DNA of 64,000 nucleotides from Anastatus disparis (taxonomy: Eukaryota > Arthropoda > Insecta > Hymenoptera > Eupelmidae): the NCBI GenBank assembly GCA_017163975.1, contig JAFFSR010000397.1, positions 1,369,501 through 1,433,500 on the forward strand. The letters are read 5' to 3'. Shown here piece after piece: positions 1 to 11,705 of this stretch. Both the position numbers and the translations under genes were made by a program. Below the pieces are notes generated by a model. That model worked only from the letters and a program-made list of their open reading frames with translations, had not been told where the DNA came from and searched no databases. The first letter of the stretch is position 1, and the number at the start of each line of letters is the position of its first letter.

Positions 1-1356
1 ATCTGGTCTCAACCCATCTCTATCTAGTTTGTATCCCAGGTAAGTTACACTCGAACAACAAAATTCACATTTTTCATTGTTCACAACTAGACCTGCTCTC
101 ACTAATCTCTTTAACACAATTTCGACCCACTTTATATGTTCTTCGAACGTTTCTGTCACGATGATGATATCATCTAGATATCCAAAGACATGTGGCTCGA
201 ATTCTGGACCAAATAAGGCGTCAACAAGTCTTTGGAAGGTCATTGGTGCGTTAGTTAGGCCAAATGGGAGACGTTTAAATTGGAATAGTCCCAATCCAGA
301 CACTGCAAATGCTGTGTATTTACGACTCTCATGGCTCAACATTACCTGGAAATACGCCTGCTCTAAATCTATTTTAGTAATATATCTTGCTTTTCTTAAT
401 TTGTCTAAAATAGAATCCATACTCTGCATTGGATAAGCATCAGGTTTAGTGACTTTATTCACATCTCGAAAATCCACACAAAACCTATACTTTCCATTAG
501 GTTTCCTGACAATTACCGGCTCACTACTCCATTCACTCGCTGATTTCTCGATAATATTCTGCTCTAGCATTCTCTTGACCTCTTCTTGTGCCACTTGAAG
601 TTTGTATGGTGACATACGTCTTGGGCGTTGTTTAATCGGCCTAACTCCAGGCTCGATCTCTATATGATGTTCTATTAAGGTAGTGATTCCTGGTACTTTT
701 GATGGTGGTGGTAAAATTCTCTTAGCCAAATCTTTCACTGTTTTTTCTTGATCTTCTGTGATCTCGACTATCCCAGCGCATTCTCCAAAGATAACTGCTT
801 TGCTCTCAGAACGATGATTTGAAAATTTTCTCCACTCTCCATCTGGAACTCTCCATAAATCTTGACCTAGTTTTACTTCTAGGTCCCATTTTCTATGGAA
901 ATCCATTCCAAGAACCATATCGTGTTCCATTTGTCTTGCAACCTTGAGTTCCATGGGTTGTACTACTCCATCAACGTCTAATACGACCTCTAGTACACCC
1001 AACAGTTTTGATATGGCTCCAGTTACTGTTTTAATTGATAAATTGCTAGGTTTTAATCTGTCTCGAAATTTCTCTCCAATCTTTGGCCCAACTAGTGTAA
1101 TCATCGCACCTGGGTCAAATAAAGCTAGGTATTTCTCTCCTCCTAACTCGATTTGCAAGAAATTTCTATTCTCTGACGTCGATCCTGCAACTTTCCTATG
1201 TATATTCTCAGAATTTCTCTTCTCTGTCGTACTTGGTACGACTTTCCCCCTCCTGGACTGTTGAAGGTGAAGCAATGTCTTTAACAGACCGATCAGGAAC
1301 CACCTCAGGAACTGGAACACTGCTATCAGCTGGGTTCGAGAAATGCAACTGCTGCA
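1..1356 (-). CDS. pol: Ty3/gypsy pol, protease and reverse transcriptase, 3' end beyond window
   Basis: The minus-strand frame is open from about 1356 to base 1 with no stop. It has no ATG of its own and overlaps the last part of gag (1208-1356) in another frame, as expected for gag-pol frameshift expression. From the N side there is a retropepsin-like segment with LFDPGA near 1104-1122 (Asp-Pro-Gly where Asp-Thr/Ser-Gly is usual) followed by MVLGMDF. The reverse transcriptase follows: RFCVDFRDVNK near 451-486, LPFGLTNAPM near 241-270 and the catalytic YLDD at 169-180, then VTYLGYKL. Reverse transcriptase would copy the element RNA into DNA, primed by a host tRNA, inside the Gag particle. Domains read directly; class assignment rests on motif order. 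RNase H and integrase should follow outside the window. Confidence 0.85.
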
Positions 1357-4140
1357 CTAACTCTCTCACCGCTTCTCTTATATGCTCTTCAGATGGATTT
1401 TCTTCAGCATTCTGAGATATCTCACGATCCTGATTTATACTCTGAACAGGTTCTTTAGTAGGTTGTCTCTCAGTTACTATTTCTAGTATTGTTTCTCTTT
1501 TATCTCTAAATTCTGTCTCTGTTTCTCTTGTATCTCTTATTTCTGGCTCTGTTTCTCTTTGCTCTAAATTTGGATTCTCTCTATTAAAATTCTCAGTATC
1601 TCGATTCTCTATATTAATATTCTCTGCATCTCGATTCTCTATATTAATATTCTCCGTATCTTGACTCTGAATGTTCTCATTGATTTCTCTCTCTTGTGTT
1701 TTCTCTTTTATATTGTTCGCCCTTTCTCGATCATTTAGGAGCATAGAAGGCGATCCTACGTTCCTGTTTGGCCGTTTCCCAAAAACCTACGAATGTGAGC
1801 ACAGTTCTTACACGTATGCAGAGTTACACCTCTGGCTCCACACCCTTGGCAGCTAAGATTTGATGGTGCTCTATTGGCATTCTGACTCCCCTCTCGATTA
1901 TTTGATGTTCTATTTGGACATTCGAATGAAGAATGCCCTATTTGAGAACATGAATAACAGGTGCGTTTTGCACATTGTGAGGCTCTATGCCCAACAGTAT
2001 GGCACACATGACATTCACCATAAAAACCGATGAGTCTACTCGATTAGAAGGTCCATTTCTTCTTTGACCTTGATTTATGGGACGTCTCTCTGTTCTCGAC
2101 TGCCATTGGTTATTATTTTCTTTAGGCCTGGTCCCATTATTATTAGATCTTATCTCATTGTTCTCAGTTACTTGCATGGACTGAGCATTTTCATCTGCAT
2201 TCAGATCTACAGCTTCAGTCTGGACTTGCTGACTTGATGAAGCAGGTGATTTCCTCTTATTATTCTTATTTTTCCGAGGTGCTGGCTTTGGTGGTTTCGT
2301 ATTCACTTTTTGTGAATTATCTGTCTCTTTCTCTTCAATATCCTCTCTACACTCGACTCTGCTAGCTGCTATTTTTACATTCTTATTTTCTCGATGATAG
2401 GCAGCACCCGGAATCTTTGAATTCTCTTTTGAAGGAGGTGGTACATATTTTTGATCTAACTCTTTTTGCCTCTCCCACCGTTGTCCATACTTCTCTAGAT
2501 CATCGAAATCATATATCTTTTTAGTTGCCATATACCTTCGATATTCTGGCAATAAATTTCGGTATGCAATCTCGAGTTGTCTTCTCATTGATGGAGGATA
2601 CTTAAAATGGCCGACAATATACTCAAAATTCGAGAGGTAATTGGCTATCTTTTCTCCTTTTCCTTGAGTTCTGGCTTTTAACTCATCTAAGATATCCTCC
2701 TCGTCCATCACTGGAATATATTGTCTTTTAAAAGCCTTCTTGAATCCTCTCCAATCTCGAATTCTCCTCTCAGCTGTTTCATACCAGTGACTTGCGTCTT
2801 CCAAAAATATGCAGTGTAGTACTTTCAACCAATCTTTATCTGAGTAATCAGTACTCTTCTTGCATTTCTCTAAACGTTTTAAAAAGTCTTCTGCATTCTC
2901 TCGACCCGAAAACTTCAGATGCCAAGATTCCAGAATTTTGACTAATTTAAAATTATCTTGGTCTTTTTTTCTCCTCCGAGTCTTTTCTTGACTCGAATAG
3001 GATAGTCAGACTCACTGCCACTTGTTGAACTCTTGCTACTACTCCTACTCCTGTTGCTCAGAACTCTTGATTTATTTTTAGAATGATGGTGATTTCTACT
3101 GGTATGCCTGTTATATCTCTTTTCACTCGATATTTCTTGCGTACCACCACGAGTCGATCTTAACCTTGATGAGTGGTTTGGAGATACTTGACTTCTCTTA
3201 CTCTTATCAGAGGATCGAGGATCATCTCTGTCAGATTTCTGACATTTATGACAACAACTTATTGGATCTTTCTGCCTATCTTCTTTTTCTCTAAATTGGT
3301 TGTCTTTTTCCCGGTTGGTTATCCCGTCTACTTGCCGTTGGTCCTGACTCCTCTCTTCAACTTTTCTACTCAACTCGTTTCTCGACTCATTTCCACTAGG
3401 TTGAGTATTTACATCTTTAGTATATCTCCTTCTCGTCACATTTGCATCATAAGACAACCTTGTTGGATCACTATACTTATTAATCCAACCCAAGATGGTA
3501 TAATCATTTATGGACAATGGATTGGCTATCTTTTTCCAGCCATTGTGGTTTTAGCAGTCAATCTCATTGAAGCATTATTTCCATATGTAGTAGATGTCAT
3601 CTTGGGTAACGAATAAGTTGAATATAAATCAGTGCCACTTATAGCAAGCGTACTCGTTACTGTTGTAGTCGTTAATGCTACAGTGGTCACTACTGATGCT
3701 TGTGACGAGCTAGATGTCGTCGTAACATTGTTCAACGGAGATAATCTCGTATCCTCTTCGCTAGGAATTATAGACCTCCTATTGTCGTCACCTCTAGCCC
3801 CCTCTGATTCTTCAGAGTCTTGTCCCGAAGCTGATACTATCTGAGGCTCCATCTGTGTATGTATACCTGAATCACTCATATTGGGAAGCAACGACTTTAC
3901 TAATGAACCACGTTCGTCAACTTCAGGAAACCACGGAACTCTATATACCCCAGCTTTTCGTAACTCTGCTCTATATAATCGTTCTCGAAGAGTTTTCTCT
4001 GATCCTTGAGTGTTGAGATCAAATTCGTTCAACTCCTCATTTATTCTTTCGATAGGCCAGTCTCTGATATCCTCGTATAAATGTCTTAAAATCTCGGAAC
4101 TACTAATCAGTTGCCTCAACTGCTCAGAATAATCTGCCAT
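1208..4140 (-). pseudogene. gag: Ty3/gypsy gag, broken by several frameshifts
   Basis: The gag region begins at an ATG at 4140 and lies in at least five successive open pieces: 4140-3526, 3517-2942, about 2945-1938, 2007-1756 and 1744-1208. Adjacent pieces continue each other in sense but change frame, often next to T or A runs, which points to small indels rather than introns. The 2945-1938 piece has the retrotransposon Gag capsid look (ASHWYETAERRIRDW, then FKRQYIP). The 2007-1756 piece has Cys/His clusters of zinc-knuckle type (CHTVGHRASQC and CYSCSQIGHSSFEC). The 1744-1208 piece is rich in Arg/Glu/Thr repeats and overlaps pol. Gag would package element RNA and assemble the particle; this copy probably cannot make full-length protein. 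Confidence 0.75.
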
Positions 4141-5672
4141 ACGGTCAGTTAGTATTAACCTTTATATTTTACTCTGTGCTCTACTCAAATCTCGACAATC
4201 TTGACTTTTCTTGAATATCTAACTTATTATTTGCTAGAAAGTTCTTAAAGGGAAAACAAGAATGAGCAGGAACTCAATAAATTTAGAGCAAAATAAACTA
4301 ATCACCTCTAGATAAACTTCAAATAGAGGTGTAATTAACGAAGGTACACGTTCCGCAGGCAAAAAGGATGGCTCGATAAATTTTTCTTATGATAATAATA
4401 AAAAAAAATTAAGTCATTAATAATAGGCAATTAAGGCAACTCAAATCTCGAAACTGGGAAGAATCTATTCTCTTTTGGGTGTTCAAAAAAAAAAACTTAG
4501 TTATTTTGAGGTTATAGGCTAATAGAAAGGTTATGACTACTAGACATTCACACACTAAAAATCGTTTGTAATATATATCCTTATCTCTAATTTATCTCCA
4601 CACACAGTATAAAATAAATAATATATCACACACCTATATATACACATAAAATAAATATTTAAAATATGTCAAATTGTATAAATTTATACTCTGGCGATTA
4701 CCTTTTCAATTTTATTTTTAATCTAGAAGGGAAAATAAAAAATCTTGCTCATAAAATGAGACTTAAATTTTCTCTTCTTTTACGCTCTTCTTAAATAAAT
4801 AAAATAATCTTGAGTATATATCAATTTATCTCTTCTCAATAAATATAAATTTCTTCGTTAGTCTCTTCTCAATAAATAAAAATTAAAAAATTTTCTCTTC
4901 TCTAACTCTGTTTTATTAAACTACCCCTCTGTTCTCGATAAATAATCTCTTCTCTTTCTTAGTTCTTTCTTTCTCCTCTCTCGATAAAATTTATTTAAAT
5001 TGGAATAAAATGAAAAATCCTTTACTCAACTCTCGACACCTCCTCTCTCAACTCTCGATAAAATTAGATGTTAATACAAAAGAAAATTATTTTCTCAACT
5101 CTCTACTCCTATCTCAACTCTCGAAAAAAACTTTGTAATAATAAAAGAAAATTATTCTCTCAACTCTCGACTCCTCTTGATAATATAAATTAAATTTATT
5201 TTGGTAACTAATTTTCTTGATTAAAACAAAAAATATGTTCTTCTTTCTTCTCAATAAAATAATTAAAGACCTCTTCTCTTGGTCTGTTTTTTTTTTTTTA
5301 TAAGAGGGGTAAATCAAATCAATATTTGGGAAATATATAAAAAAATTAAATATATAAATGTATTTGTGTGTGTGGAGATAAACACTCTCTAAATTAAAAA
5401 TTTGTAGACTCAACACAATTTAAATTTATTTAAATTTAAAACACCTATTGCTAACTACTGACGCTCGCCATTTTCTCAAATTAGACTCGAAAACCCACGC
5501 CACGCCGCCATTTTGAAAAACACAAAATTTCTCTTTAACAACTATTTTACACTTCAATAAACACTTTAAAAAATTTCTCTACACTTTAAACTATGAAAAT
5601 TACTTTCTCGAAATTCTAAAAATTTACACTGGTTTTCTATCAGTCCCGACGAAACCTCAGACTAAGGGCGCC
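4141..5672 (-). other. Long non-coding leader between primer-binding site and gag
   Basis: About 1.5 kb without a credible gene. It is AT-rich with many short CTCTCGA/TCTCTTCTC-type pyrimidine tracts on the plus strand (purine-rich in element sense). The 100-aa frame at 5114-5416 is low-complexity and probably chance. The length is unusual for a Ty3/gypsy leader. Confidence 0.6.
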
Positions 5673-5673
5673 A
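5660..5673 (-). other. Retrotransposon primer-binding site
   Basis: On the minus strand TGGCGCCCTTAGTC begins at 5673, two bases downstream of a sequence ending in ATTACA. TGG right after an LTR end in CA is the hallmark of a tRNA primer-binding site. The priming tRNA is not identified. Confidence 0.65.
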
Positions 5674-5675
5674 TT

Positions 5676-7342
5676 TGTAATGGGGGAATTTGTTCCCTAT
5701 CCCCCAGTTACTATTATTTTAAACTCTACAGTATCACCTCTGAATAACTATTAATTTAGTTCTTATTTTTTTCTTAAATTTTACTCTGAATATATTGGCA
5801 ATCAACTCTCTCGGGTGGATTCTGATCGGGTCTTCGTAGGGAACAATGACGAAACCACCGATGTAAACCAGCAACAAATTATTTATATATATTTTATAAC
5901 AAAACAATGTTAATAAACACTTAAATTACACTGTTAAGTAAAATACAAAAGAAGTAATTTTCACTCTATATTTATTAAAGTAAATTTAACATACTTTTAC
6001 CCGACAATTTCTCGAAAATTGTGTAAGTGTAAAAGAAAAGTAGTGTGATTAAACTCTGACTCGACTTAATAAATTCTCAGATTAATGATAATTAAATAAA
6101 ATCCAATTAAACCCGTTAAATTAATTTACTTTTAATAATGGCGGCTACAACCGACGAGCAAAACGGCGACGCGCACTGACTCTAAATTATTAAATGATTT
6201 GATATTTAAGATGGAGGACTCACCTTAATGTACAAAGCGTTACTCTCAAGAAAATAAAACAAAACTCCAATGATTTAACTCCAACTCCCAAAATCTCCTT
6301 TCCTCGTGTAAATAAATTTCTCAGCTCTCTCAAAAATATCCAAAAATGGCAAAAATAGTAAGGCAGCAAAATGGCAAAATGGCAGTGTAAAACTCTATTG
6401 AATAAATCCTAATAAAATGGAGTCAAGACTCAAGAAAATGGCTCAACGAGCAGTAACAGGAAAACCAACAAGTGCAACCAGCAAGATCCAATAGAGAAGT
6501 GTGTCGATGACGCGTCTTCTCTCGAGTTCCTTCCTCTTCATCCCTTCTTTTATCAATTACGTCATAAATAGGATAATGGTTGATTGGTTATTAATCCTTT
6601 TCGTAATTCTTATTTGTTAATTACAAAGGATGTTAACTCTTAACCAATCAACATCTTTCCTTTTGGCGGCTTCTTTTATGTTAGCGCCCTCTATTTCTGG
6701 CGCGCTCTATTTAACTTTCTATTTAGAAGACTCCATATATTTAGTTTTAATAATTATACCTATTATTGTAACGTTATCTCTCTCCAACGCTCGATTCTTT
6801 ATCTTCTATTATCTCTCGCGCTCGAATTCACGTATCTTCATATAACATACTGATATAGATTAATATTTCTACAATTGCCCATGTATATACTCCCTCTACT
6901 ACCGTTTCTACCTTTACTCATGTACATACGAGCCTGCTGCCGTTATTTGTACAATTACCCATGTATATACGAGCCTGCTATACAAGCTATAGCAGGCTCC
7001 CTTTTCGCTGATCCTTTACCTTTTCATGCGCATGACTCGATTTCTGCCGCGAGTCGGTCATTTACCGACACTTCCCCGTTACTCTCGAGCACGTGTTACA
7101 AATGTTCCGCGTCGTTTCCCGGTTTTGCTCGTCATCGCGTACCGCGAGTGTATTGTGCGCATATACTTATACACCGGGTGTGTGTGTGTGTGTCAGTGTA
7201 CAGGTGACAGTGCTGCGGCGTGCACGTCGTCATCGAGAACATAAGATGGCGACGCACAAGAACACTGTCACAGATTATTTTCTTTTCTAAACATGTGTTC
7301 TTTTCGTTGATCTGTTATGTGCACTAGTGTTAAGAGGTTACA
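5676..7342 (-). repeat. Probable 5' LTR, outer boundary uncertain
   Basis: The inner end is TGTAATGGGG on the plus strand, starting at 5676 next to the primer-binding site. The outer end is a guess: GGTTACA at 7336-7342 would give matching TGTAA/TTACA termini and an LTR of about 1.67 kb. No second LTR is in the window to test this. The interval holds no credible gene; the small plus-strand frames around 6630-7290 are overlapping and low-complexity. Confidence 0.35.
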
Positions 7343-7640
7343 GCCATCACCGTAGCTTCAACTCCTAGTGCACAACAAGAACTACTGATGGTGACTGGGG
7401 TTTTTCCTTCACCACGTGTTCGGATGTGAGGTTAGGTTCCTCTTTCTCTCTTTCTCTCTCTAGCGGTAAGTCTTCTGCTCGTCGCTATGCTTCTTGTTTA
7501 CCTCGAAACAAACAAGAGTAAACTGATTAATTTCTTTTATTTATATCAATTAATAAACTATTCAGTCAGTGCATTTCGGCTAATTTTCCTCTTTTCTTCT
7601 TTTTAATAAATATTTTATTGTGATGCAATAAATGCATCAC
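7343..7640. other. Intergenic, no gene seen
   Basis: AT-rich with pyrimidine tracts. Just before the Polinton arm lies a short inverted repeat, TGATGCA-ataaa-TGCATCA, at 7621-7639. Nothing codes convincingly. Confidence 0.5.
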
Positions 7641-8137
7641 AAACATTGTTATGAAAAAATATTAATATAAAAAATATATTTTATAATATTAAAGGTCTGA
7701 ATGTTATATAGTATTTTTTATCTATTAATTGTTATTTCTTACGTATAAACTTTTGTTGGTCCTAAAAAGGACCGTATGTAAGTATATGAATTTTTTTTTA
7801 TAATTAAAATTTTTTGTATCCTTTCCTTTCAGGAATAGAATAAGTGTTTGTTGAGAATTTATCAAAATATTGTTTCCAGGTTGATGATGATTGATTTTAC
7901 TTCTTTTTCTTAACGTCACCTTGTACTAAAGGTGTTTTGGCGGTGTTGGAACTATTTTGACCCATAGTGTTAAACGCGTGATATACAGATATGATAAGAG
8001 ACAGATTATTTATTGTAAAAAGTTATTATTAAAATGAATATTTTCATTTGTGTTATTTTTTTAATTATGTTTTTGAGAACGTTCAAATTTTACTGTTTCT
8101 TTTTTATAATGTTCCTTATAATTTTCTCTTTTTATAG

Positions 8138-8409
8138 CACTGTCTGTAGAACGTAATGAAGCGATCTTACCTGTGCATTGCCCCATGTCTATTTCGAGCA
8201 ATCGTTATAAAATAAATGAAGAATTATTGGAAAGGGTGGTTGCTTTTATAGAAAAAAAAAACAAGTCATTTACACAATTAAAGCAATTTATTAATATTAA
8301 CATATATTTTTATACAGGAATCATTACATCCCTCAAATCTTTTACAATCATCGGTAAACTAAATGCGGATATTTCAGATAAAACAAATTTTAAATATAAG
8401 CTTTTATAA
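8138..8409 (+). other. Possible exon facing the 524-aa gene, weak
   Basis: A pyrimidine-rich stretch ending TTTTTATAG at 8137 looks like a splice acceptor and is followed by an open frame through an ATG at 8173 (MHCPMSISSNRYKINEELL). It converges on and overlaps the end of the 524-aa gene. The matching stretch exists in the right arm but diverges at an A-run. No family recognised, and it may be chance. Confidence 0.2.
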
Positions 8410-9884
8410 TGATCCGTATCATCTACCATATTTTCTGTGACGTAACCTTCCAATTCGGTATTGAGAATAGAATAGTATTGTTTAAATGATTTGTAGTCGT
8501 TAAGAATTACTTTTGCGTTGTCCAGTCCTTCTTGTCCAAGTTTATTTCTTAAAAAGTCTAGTATGTGATCAGTAGTACGGTTGACCTTACCGACACGCTC
8601 GCTTAAATCGTTGAGAAGAAGACCTACCAAGACACTTTGTTGACGAAGACCTTCGAATGTTGACTGTTGCATGACTATACCTGATGGATGATTGAAAGTC
8701 TTTCTCTTTTTGCAGAGCGATTGTCCTGGAGTCTCTTCTTCTTCCTCGGAGACATGTATCTCGTTTGGGTGAGGTCTTTCGTCAATGCTGATAGATTTGG
8801 TGCCGTATGATGTGGTGAAATTTAAATTATGATTGGTTAGAAACAATTTAGTCGGTCTTCCGAAATCTTGATAAAAAGAATAAGAATTATGAAAATAAGC
8901 TGTAATGGCGTCAAATTGATCTTTGAGAAAATCCCAGCTACGGCGATCAAGAGAGATACTTTTGTGCGAGCCACCTGATGAAACTAGTTTAATAACTTCG
9001 TGATAGTATCCGCCGCTATATTCAAGACCGACACAAATTCTCTTTGAGTTCGACTTATTGAGCGCATAGGTAGTAGATAATAAAAGGTTTGGCAAATTCG
9101 ATCTGCTGCGTATACGCCAATTGTTTTGGCTTTCAGCCCTTCCAGGGCCCTCATTATCTGACTGGTGTTCATTTGTATTATTTTCCTGTGTTAAACTACA
9201 ATTCTGATCATCATCACTCGCGTATTCTATGGTTTTATCGTCGTCGTCGTCATCGTCTACTTCGTCGATTCCCGTAAAAGTCACACTTGATCCAAATCTG
9301 ACAATGCTGTTTTTCTTGTAAGCAAGTTTTTGAAGAGAGTCATAGAATAGTTCACAACTTCTTTTAGGCAGATTTTGTTGAGATTCTTGAGGGAGTAGTG
9401 AATAAAGCCACTCTCTCAACAGATGTGATCTCTGCATGGCACAGTACTCCTTTTTATAGAGGTTTTCTTGGCAAGCGTGAAAACAGCATATTTTCTGGGA
9501 AGGAAACTGTCTTTGTAAGTCGGTAAAGCCTGTGGTGGTGTAATCCTCTATATTTATAACGTTACGTGCCATAATAGATTCTATGTATCTAGCCTTTTCA
9601 GCACCTCTGACGTAAATTCTTACAGCATTTCTCGCTATGTTGTAAAAATGATACCGTAATTTGCGTAGAATAACGTCACCATCGAACCACTGTAAACCGT
9701 GTAGACGTGACGACACGTAATCGTTACTAGTTTTTATATCTTCTGGTAAATTATCAAATTCGTAGGGTGGTGCTATTATCCAATGACCACTTACTTGTTC
9801 TTGCAGAGAAACTACTGCCACTTCTTTGGGTAAAAATTTATTATCTTTATCTCTTAAGCCTTGAATATCTATTACGTAATCCAT
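8310..9884 (-). CDS. 524-aa Polinton protein of unknown function, left copy
   Basis: Open from ATG at 9884 to the stop at 8310. The N-terminal 170 residues look like a compact domain (MDYVIDIQGLRDKDNKFLPK at the start, HWIIAPPYEF, HGLQWFDGD, IYVRGAEKARY, then a Cys/His-containing stretch around CCFHAC). After about residue 210 there is an acidic run (DEVDDDDDDDK), then a Ser/Asn-rich linker and a helical C-terminal third (residues about 410-524). The N-terminal pattern recalls a protein often seen beside Polinton structural genes and could be RNase H-like, but that is from memory and unproven. It is the last gene of the block, 123 bases downstream of the capsid gene. Differs from the right copy by Glu/Lys (NEGPG/NKGPG) and Thr/Asn. 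Confidence 0.75.
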   Translation of the reverse strand: MDYVIDIQGLRDKDNKFLPKEVAVVSLQEQVSGHWIIAPPYEFDNLPEDIKTSNDYVSSRLHGLQWFDGDVILRKLRYHFYNIARNAVRIYVRGAEKARYIESIMARNVINIEDYTTTGFTDLQRQFPSQKICCFHACQENLYKKEYCAMQRSHLLREWLYSLLPQESQQNLPKRSCELFYDSLQKLAYKKNSIVRFGSSVTFTGIDEVDDDDDDDKTIEYASDDDQNCSLTQENNTNEHQSDNEGPGRAESQNNWRIRSRSNLPNLLLSTTYALNKSNSKRICVGLEYSGGYYHEVIKLVSSGGSHKSISLDRRSWDFLKDQFDAITAYFHNSYSFYQDFGRPTKLFLTNHNLNFTTSYGTKSISIDERPHPNEIHVSEEEEETPGQSLCKKRKTFNHPSGIVMQQSTFEGLRQQSVLVGLLLNDLSERVGKVNRTTDHILDFLRNKLGQEGLDNAKVILNDYKSFKQYYSILNTELEGYVTENMVDDTDHYKSLYLKFVLSEISAFSLPMIVKDLRDVMIPV

Positions 9885-10007
9885 CGTGGTGAAAACGCGA
9901 GCTCGTGTGTACTACTACGACTGAGTGTAAGAAGTAACTAGAGCAATGAGAAATGAAACGAATGGTCTTATAATGTTTCTCCCATTATTTTCTCCACCCC
10001 TTCCACC
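9885..10007 (-). promoter_or_regulatory. Candidate promoter for the 524-aa gene, left arm
   Basis: This is the largest gap in the left gene block. On the minus strand it contains ATTATAAGA (TATA-like, near 9970) followed by CACTCAGTCG near 9922-9931, which fits the arthropod initiator TCAGT. The same bases occur in the right arm at 20213-20335. Purely by motif. Confidence 0.3.
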
Positions 10008-11163
10008 TTAGGCATTAAAATCCGTAATAATTTGTCTGTTTGAATCGATTTCTAGCACGTTATCGAATTCGGCGTAAACGATGCAATTTATTGTTTCCCT
10101 AAGAGCCTGCTCAAAGCGAACTTCAATGTGCAGAGCACCCGAGCGCACGAGATTCCAATGTGATGAAAAATGAGCCGACAAATCAGGCGTCAAGTCGAAT
10201 GCAAAGAGACAGTAACCTTCTGGATAAGAGGTTCGGCTAACATCGATACCCTCGTTGAGAAAATGTATACCAGTACCGGAGAATAGCGTGTGATAAGCGT
10301 CTACATAGAGTTTATTATTTCCTGTGTATTTTGGCTGTAGGGGTTTGCTTGGTATTTGTACTCCATCGACGTAAAGAGAGAGAAAATTGATAGAATAATG
10401 TTGAAAGTTGAAAGGATTCAATTGACGATTGCCGTTGAAAGCTCGGTTACTCACAAAATCTATGATGATCCTTTTTGGCAACTGGCCTAATATAACATTA
10501 TCAAGAGTATCTCCTAAAATTCCGCTATGTAAAGTGAATGATTTCACTTCCACTCTTGTTATTGGGTATTTTGCAGTAGTTTTGTTCAAAGCATTAGCAT
10601 GAGCCAATAGTATGGCTGGACTTATTTTAGCTCGACGGACGATTAGCGTCGCTTCTCTGATGCGCACTGAAAATTTTCCGTCATCGGTGAAATCCATCAA
10701 ACAAAACGCGTCCTTGCTACGAACGAGTCTCACTCGCATCTCAACACCGTTTACCAAAAATTTACCTTGATTAAATACATCGCAATGGAGGTGGCCAATC
10801 ATATCGACAACTTTACCGCCAGCTGTATAGTATTGACGATTCCGAGAACCGACATTGGCCCCAACTGTTCCGGTAGCAATTGCTGGTAATGCATCTATAC
10901 ATCCTAATGGATGTATTTTCCACGTAATTTCCAAGGGTAATTTCCACGCTTACTTGCAACATTGTATGCGCTAGATCGATGTAATGCTCGGTCGAACCAG
11001 GAAACAAAAATTCTAAAGGTGAATCGCTTTCATTGCTGAGAGATGATACAGGTTTGTAGTAGAGAAAATAACTGCTTTCAATTGAAGTTTGCGTCGGAGG
11101 AAGAGTAAAAATATCTAGTTCGCTCTTCGTACCTTCACCACTGCACGCGTGTAGAAAAGCCAT
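10008..11163 (-). pseudogene. Polinton major capsid protein, left copy, frameshifted
   Basis: Same gene as 19058-20212 but with one extra G after CCTT (near 10934), so the frame that begins at ATG 11163 leaves the capsid sequence after about residue 77 and stops at 10813. The rest of the protein is open in another frame down to 10008. The wild-type product would be the double-jelly-roll capsid subunit. Apart from the inserted base the sequence is almost identical to the right copy, so the lesion is recent or is a base-call error in a G pair. No other break seen. Confidence 0.85.
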
Positions 11164-11177
11164 TTTTTTTTAATGAT

Positions 11178-11693
11178 TTATTTAGGTCCAAAAATGTCAG
11201 ATACACTTCTCAATACTTTCTTCTTCTTTCGCCTTGATGTTTTCTTTTTCTTGCCTATACCACGCTTATTTGTCTTTCTCTTTGTTTTTCTTTTCTTGCT
11301 CGATGCGTTGTGTGCGGGAACACGAGCTCGCGTTGACTGTCGTTTGCGCTTAGCAGTAACAGCTTTATATCCACTACCTTTCATAATATCGGAAATTTTA
11401 TTAGCTGCTTTTCTTTTTAAATTTCGACCCGACTCTCGAGCACGTGTGTTGAGAGACTCTTTAAAATTCGCTCTCTTATTCGTCACGTCGTCCAGCACGT
11501 TCAAGCCTGTTCGGACGGCTTCTTTACCTACTGCCTTGGCCCCACTGGCAAGATATGGCACAATTTTTCTAAATAATCCTCCGAGAAAGCTACCAATTCC
11601 AGAGCCTCTTTGAAATGTTGAACCAGAGTAAACGTTTTTAATACCGCTTCCATCACCACCCTGCTCGTCATAGTAATGAATATAATAACTCAT
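11178..11693 (-). CDS. pVI-like membrane-active / DNA-binding virion protein, left copy
   Basis: 171 aa from ATG 11693. Residues about 30-62 form a Gly/Ala-rich amphipathic segment (GSGIGSFLGGLFRKIVPYLA, then SGAKAVGKEA), which resembles the membrane-lytic region proposed for Polinton relatives of adenovirus protein VI. The C-terminal half is extremely basic (KKRKTKRKTNKRGIGKKKK) and should bind DNA or act as a nuclear signal. It starts 12 bases after the penton-like gene and ends 14 bases before the capsid gene. The sequence is the same in the right arm. Role inferred from composition and position. The 146-aa frame on the other strand is a shadow. Confidence 0.75.
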   Translation of the reverse strand: MSYYIHYYDEQGGDGSGIKNVYSGSTFQRGSGIGSFLGGLFRKIVPYLASGAKAVGKEAVRTGLNVLDDVTNKRANFKESLNTRARESGRNLKRKAANKISDIMKGSGYKAVTAKRKRQSTRARVPAHNASSKKRKTKRKTNKRGIGKKKKTSRRKKKKVLRSVSDIFGPK

Positions 11694-11705
11694 ATCGCTA
11701 CGTAT

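Larger units (their letters stand above)
1..5675 (-). mobile_element. Ty3/gypsy-type LTR retrotransposon, 5' part, degenerate gag
   Basis: Read on the minus strand the order is primer-binding site, long leader, gag, then protease and reverse transcriptase running off the window edge. Gag before pol with an aspartic protease directly ahead of a reverse transcriptase is the Ty3/gypsy (Metaviridae-like) order. RNase H, integrase and the 3' LTR lie outside the window. Gag carries several single-base frameshifts, so this copy is not autonomous. The family within Metaviridae is not assigned. Confidence 0.85.

Noticed and set aside
11173..11613. 146-aa frame antisense to the pVI-like gene (also 18608-19048)
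   Set aside because: A shadow of the basic, low-complexity gene on the other strand; hydrophobic composition is the complement of Lys codons.
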